From Methylobacter sp. (GTDB lineage Bacteria; Pseudomonadota; Gammaproteobacteria; Methylococcales; Methylomonadaceae), in assembly GCF_030680395.1 (NCBI RefSeq), contig NZ_JAUXVR010000007.1, positions 62,001 to 126,000 of the forward strand: 64,000 bases of DNA, in the 5' to 3' direction. The first letter of the stretch is position 1. Each line of letters opens with the position of its first letter. Both the position numbers and the translations under genes were made by a program. Below the pieces are notes generated by a model. It was not told the origin of the DNA. It ran no database searches and saw only the letters and a list, made by a program, of their open reading frames with translations. Below, one piece after another: positions 62,304 through 64,000 of this stretch.

Positions 62304-62693
62304 ATGTCACAATTAGTCCTAAAAATCGCCAAGCCGGAAACCGTCACTGTACCTGTCACTTGCGAGCAGTTCGGCGATGGCAACAAGGTCATTAATTCGC
62401 TGAAGCTGAAGGTCACGTTTGAAAAAACCAGCAAAACTGATTGGAAGCGCGAGGCTGAAGAGGTCGATGCCTCACTGGAAGATAGCGGGCAAAACCTCAT
62501 GTTGCGGCGCAAGGTTAAAAACATTGAAGGACTGCCCCTGGAGCGCGATGGTATGCCTGCAACATTCGACGAGGCGGCAATGGATTTAGTGCTGGAACAC
62601 CCGTGGATCACCGAGGAAATTTGGATGGCATTGCAATCGATCAACTCCGGCAGAAAGTCCGATACCTACCGCAGGCAATTGTTAAAAAACTAA
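62304..62693 (+). CDS. tail assembly chaperone, G-like
   Basis: 129 residues. Position between tail tube and tape measure is that of lambda gpG. The gene ends with A AAA AAC followed at once by TAA, so a -1 shift would carry ribosomes past the stop. Strong GGAAGGAGAG site. Confidence 0.75.
   Translation: MSQLVLKIAKPETVTVPVTCEQFGDGNKVINSLKLKVTFEKTSKTDWKREAEEVDASLEDSGQNLMLRRKVKNIEGLPLERDGMPATFDEAAMDLVLEHPWITEEIWMALQSINSGRKSDTYRRQLLKN
62684..62690 (+). promoter_or_regulatory. -1 ribosomal slippery site A AAA AAC
   Basis: Codons TTA-AAA-AAC-TAA read the heptamer A AAA AAC in the right phase for a -1 slip. A seven-pair hairpin ACCACTG (62706-62712) / CAGTGGT (62722-62728) follows 15 bases on. 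The -1 frame continues openly to 63049. Confidence 0.75.
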
Positions 62694-63049
62694 CCGATGC
62701 CGGCTACCACTGGGCTAAATTCAGTGGTGAACCGGCAGAAAAAACCCTGGAGAAGAATGCCGAAGGGCTGGGTGTTGAGGTCATCCTGCCCGCCGCAAAA
62801 AAACAAGACGATGAACCGTTTGAATATTGGCAAGACGCGGATGAGGCGATTTTTTGCTTCATCCGGTATTTGTCGGATCAATGGGTTTATAGTTTTGGCG
62901 GCATTGCTGCGCTGGATGTTAGCCAGGCGTTGGCGGTAATCGAAAGGCTGCATAGAAAACCCGCTAGACAGTTGCGGCTGTTGGAAGAAGTGAAAGCCTT
63001 TGCCGTGGGGGTACTAAAGCATATTCATGAACAGCAAAAACAGCGCTGA
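62690..63049 (+). CDS. T-like extension of tail chaperone, made by frameshift
   Basis: The -1 frame gives LTDAGYHWAKFSGEPAEKTL ... EVKAFAVGVLKHIHEQQKQ. Joined to the G-like part, the protein is about 248 residues, as in lambda gpGT. An internal ATG in this frame exists at 62603 but without a good ribosome site, so frameshifting is the likelier route. Confidence 0.7.
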   Translation, partial: LTDAGYHWAKFSGEPAEKTLEKNAEGLGVEVILPAAKKQDDEPFEYWQDADEAIFCFIRYLSDQWVYSFGGIAALDVSQALAVIERLHRKPARQLRLLEEVKAFAVGVLKHIHEQQKQR

Positions 63050-63073
63050 TTTTAACGCCAGGACAATGACATT

Positions 63074-64000
63074 ATGAGTACAAGTAGCGAGCTAAGACTA
63101 AATTTACGCATTGGCGTCAATGCTGATGGGACTGTGCAGGTGCTGGGCGCTACTCGTGACGGCATCAATGGCATTTCCAATGCGTCCGGTAATGCCAGTC
63201 GTAGTTTGCGCAGCATGGATTCGGCGGCGGCTAGTGTAATGCGTACTTTAGCGCCGATGATTGGTATTTATGAGCTGATCAGCTTTGGCGATAAGGTTGT
63301 TAAGGATACGGCAACTGTTCAGGATTTGGACACGCGGCTGCACTCGCTAACGGCTGTCGCTGGAGATTATGCTAAAACGGTAGATTACATCAGTACTGTC
63401 GCAGAAGATCAGCATAAAAAACTCAATGATTTGAGTGATGGCTATGCCAGGTTACGGACGCTGCAAAATTCCGGAATTATTACCGGCCAGCAAACTCAGG
63501 GCATGTTTGAGGGACTGAATAATGCTGGAAGTGCTTTGGGGGCTGGTAATGATCAGCTGAAACAAACATTTTTCGGTTTGGCCCAAGGGTTAGCATCAGG
63601 AATATTACATGCCGAGGAATTGAATCAGGTCACCGAGCCGTTGCCGGGGCTTTTGCAAAGCTTGGATAAAGCTGCGGGATTAAGTGCCGGAGGGTTTAGG
63701 AAGCTCACTGTCGATGGCAAAGTAACCTCGCAAATGTTTGCGGAAACCTTGGTTAAGGCGCTGCATGATTTTGACGGTGCCGCTGCTGCAACCGCAAAAA
63801 ACGTCAATGCCAAATCTACCGATATCAGTAATTCCTGGACTCGATTAGTCACGTCGTTCGAGCCATCTACGTCGGCGATTTTTACCCCATTGCAAGATGG
63901 CGTCAAGGATGTGCTGGATAGCACCAGGCAATTTAACGAGGCCGCTATTACCGTCGGTGAAACCAATGTATCGGCCAGTTCGCTGGCCCAGGGAGCCTGG
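63074..64000 (+). CDS. Tail tape measure protein, partial
   Basis: The first 309 residues; it continues past the right edge. SELRLNLRIGVNADGTVQVL, and a stretch around residues 75-125 (TVQDLDTRLHSLTAVAGDYA) resembles the TIGR02675 tape-measure domain. Length of the tail is set by this protein. Confidence 0.8.
   Translation, partial: MSTSSELRLNLRIGVNADGTVQVLGATRDGINGISNASGNASRSLRSMDSAAASVMRTLAPMIGIYELISFGDKVVKDTATVQDLDTRLHSLTAVAGDYAKTVDYISTVAEDQHKKLNDLSDGYARLRTLQNSGIITGQQTQGMFEGLNNAGSALGAGNDQLKQTFFGLAQGLASGILHAEELNQVTEPLPGLLQSLDKAAGLSAGGFRKLTVDGKVTSQMFAETLVKALHDFDGAAAATAKNVNAKSTDISNSWTRLVTSFEPSTSAIFTPLQDGVKDVLDSTRQFNEAAITVGETNVSASSLAQGAW

Larger units (their letters stand above)
36047..64000. 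mobile_element. Mu-like prophage, left part
   Basis: Runs from the TGT at 36047 to beyond the window. Content in order: repressor (minus), ner, early genes, MuA-type transposase, MuB-type ATPase, DUF3164, GemA, Mor-type activator, lysis genes, terminase, portal, MuF protein, scaffold, coat, tail genes. Replication and regulation are Mu-like, while coat (P22 type) and tail genes are not those of Mu. The right end is not seen. Confidence 0.85.

Noticed and set aside
62603-62689. Independent start for the T-like frame at ATG 62603
   Set aside because: No ribosome site, and the A AAA AAC heptamer with immediate stop makes frameshifting the better explanation.

Overview
The window looks like chromosomal DNA of a gammaproteobacterium of intermediate GC content, carrying the left two thirds or so of a Mu-like prophage. 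The housekeeping genes (mpl, apaGH, folA, trpDC, murI, baeSR) and the metabolic context fit Gammaproteobacteria. A MoxY/NarX-type sensor next to a DUF2380-like gene, together with a CusA/CzcA operon ending in a DUF3240-like gene, would suit a methanotroph-type Methylococcales host. That placement is inference, because no methane-oxidation gene is present to prove it.

Layout, host part (1-36046). 1-2.3 kb: end of a surface-polysaccharide cluster (RmlC-like cupin, family 2 glycosyltransferase with a repeat tail) split by a transposase remnant. 2.7-5.8 kb: BaeS/BaeR envelope-stress system reading toward a Spy/CpxP-like gene. 5.9-10.3 kb: an AT-rich accessory patch of unfamiliar genes, including an XRE regulator, a uracil-DNA-glycosylase-like protein overlapping a membrane protein, and a large putative DNA-binding protein. 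10.5-18.1 kb: housekeeping genes (GST, folA, apaGH, ankyrin protein, mpl, trpDC, murI) separated by palindromic intergenic repeats. 18.2-20.1 kb: methionine-salvage operon mtnB-mtnD-mtnC. 20.4-23.9 kb: an 1172-residue GGDEF/EAL protein with two periplasmic binding-protein sensors. 24-26.2 kb: DUF475/TerC-like and Tim44-like proteins. 26.3-32.6 kb: a metal-type RND efflux operon. 32.9-36.0 kb: a NarL/NarX-type two-component pair divergent from a DUF2380-like gene and a truncated cupin.

Prophage (about 36047 to beyond 64000). The left end is placed where the cupin gene stops making sense, at a TGT followed by three spaced repeats arranged like the Mu attL transposase sites. Then come an S24 repressor (minus strand) with an operator array, ner, early genes, MuA-type transposase (D312, D378, E434), MuB-type ATPase, DUF3164, GemA and a Mor-type activator. 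Next are a lipoprotein, a C4-like structured RNA upstream of a KilA-N protein, an M15 endolysin and a holin-like protein. The virion genes are not the classic Mu set: a TIGR01630-style terminase, DUF4055-like portal, MuF protein with an extra C-terminal domain, scaffold, P22-like coat protein, HK97-gp10-like protein, tail tube, tail chaperones joined by a -1 frameshift, and the start of the tape measure. The phage therefore appears to be a transposable phage with a long, probably non-contractile tail.

Most notable for follow-up: the MuF C-terminal domain with an overlapping small acidic gene (possible toxin/immunity pair); the C4-like RNA plus KilA-N antirepressor cassette beside an S24 repressor; the left-end transposase sites; the A AAA AAC frameshift site; two single-base frameshifts in early prophage genes; and the AT-rich UDG-like gene pair in the host part.
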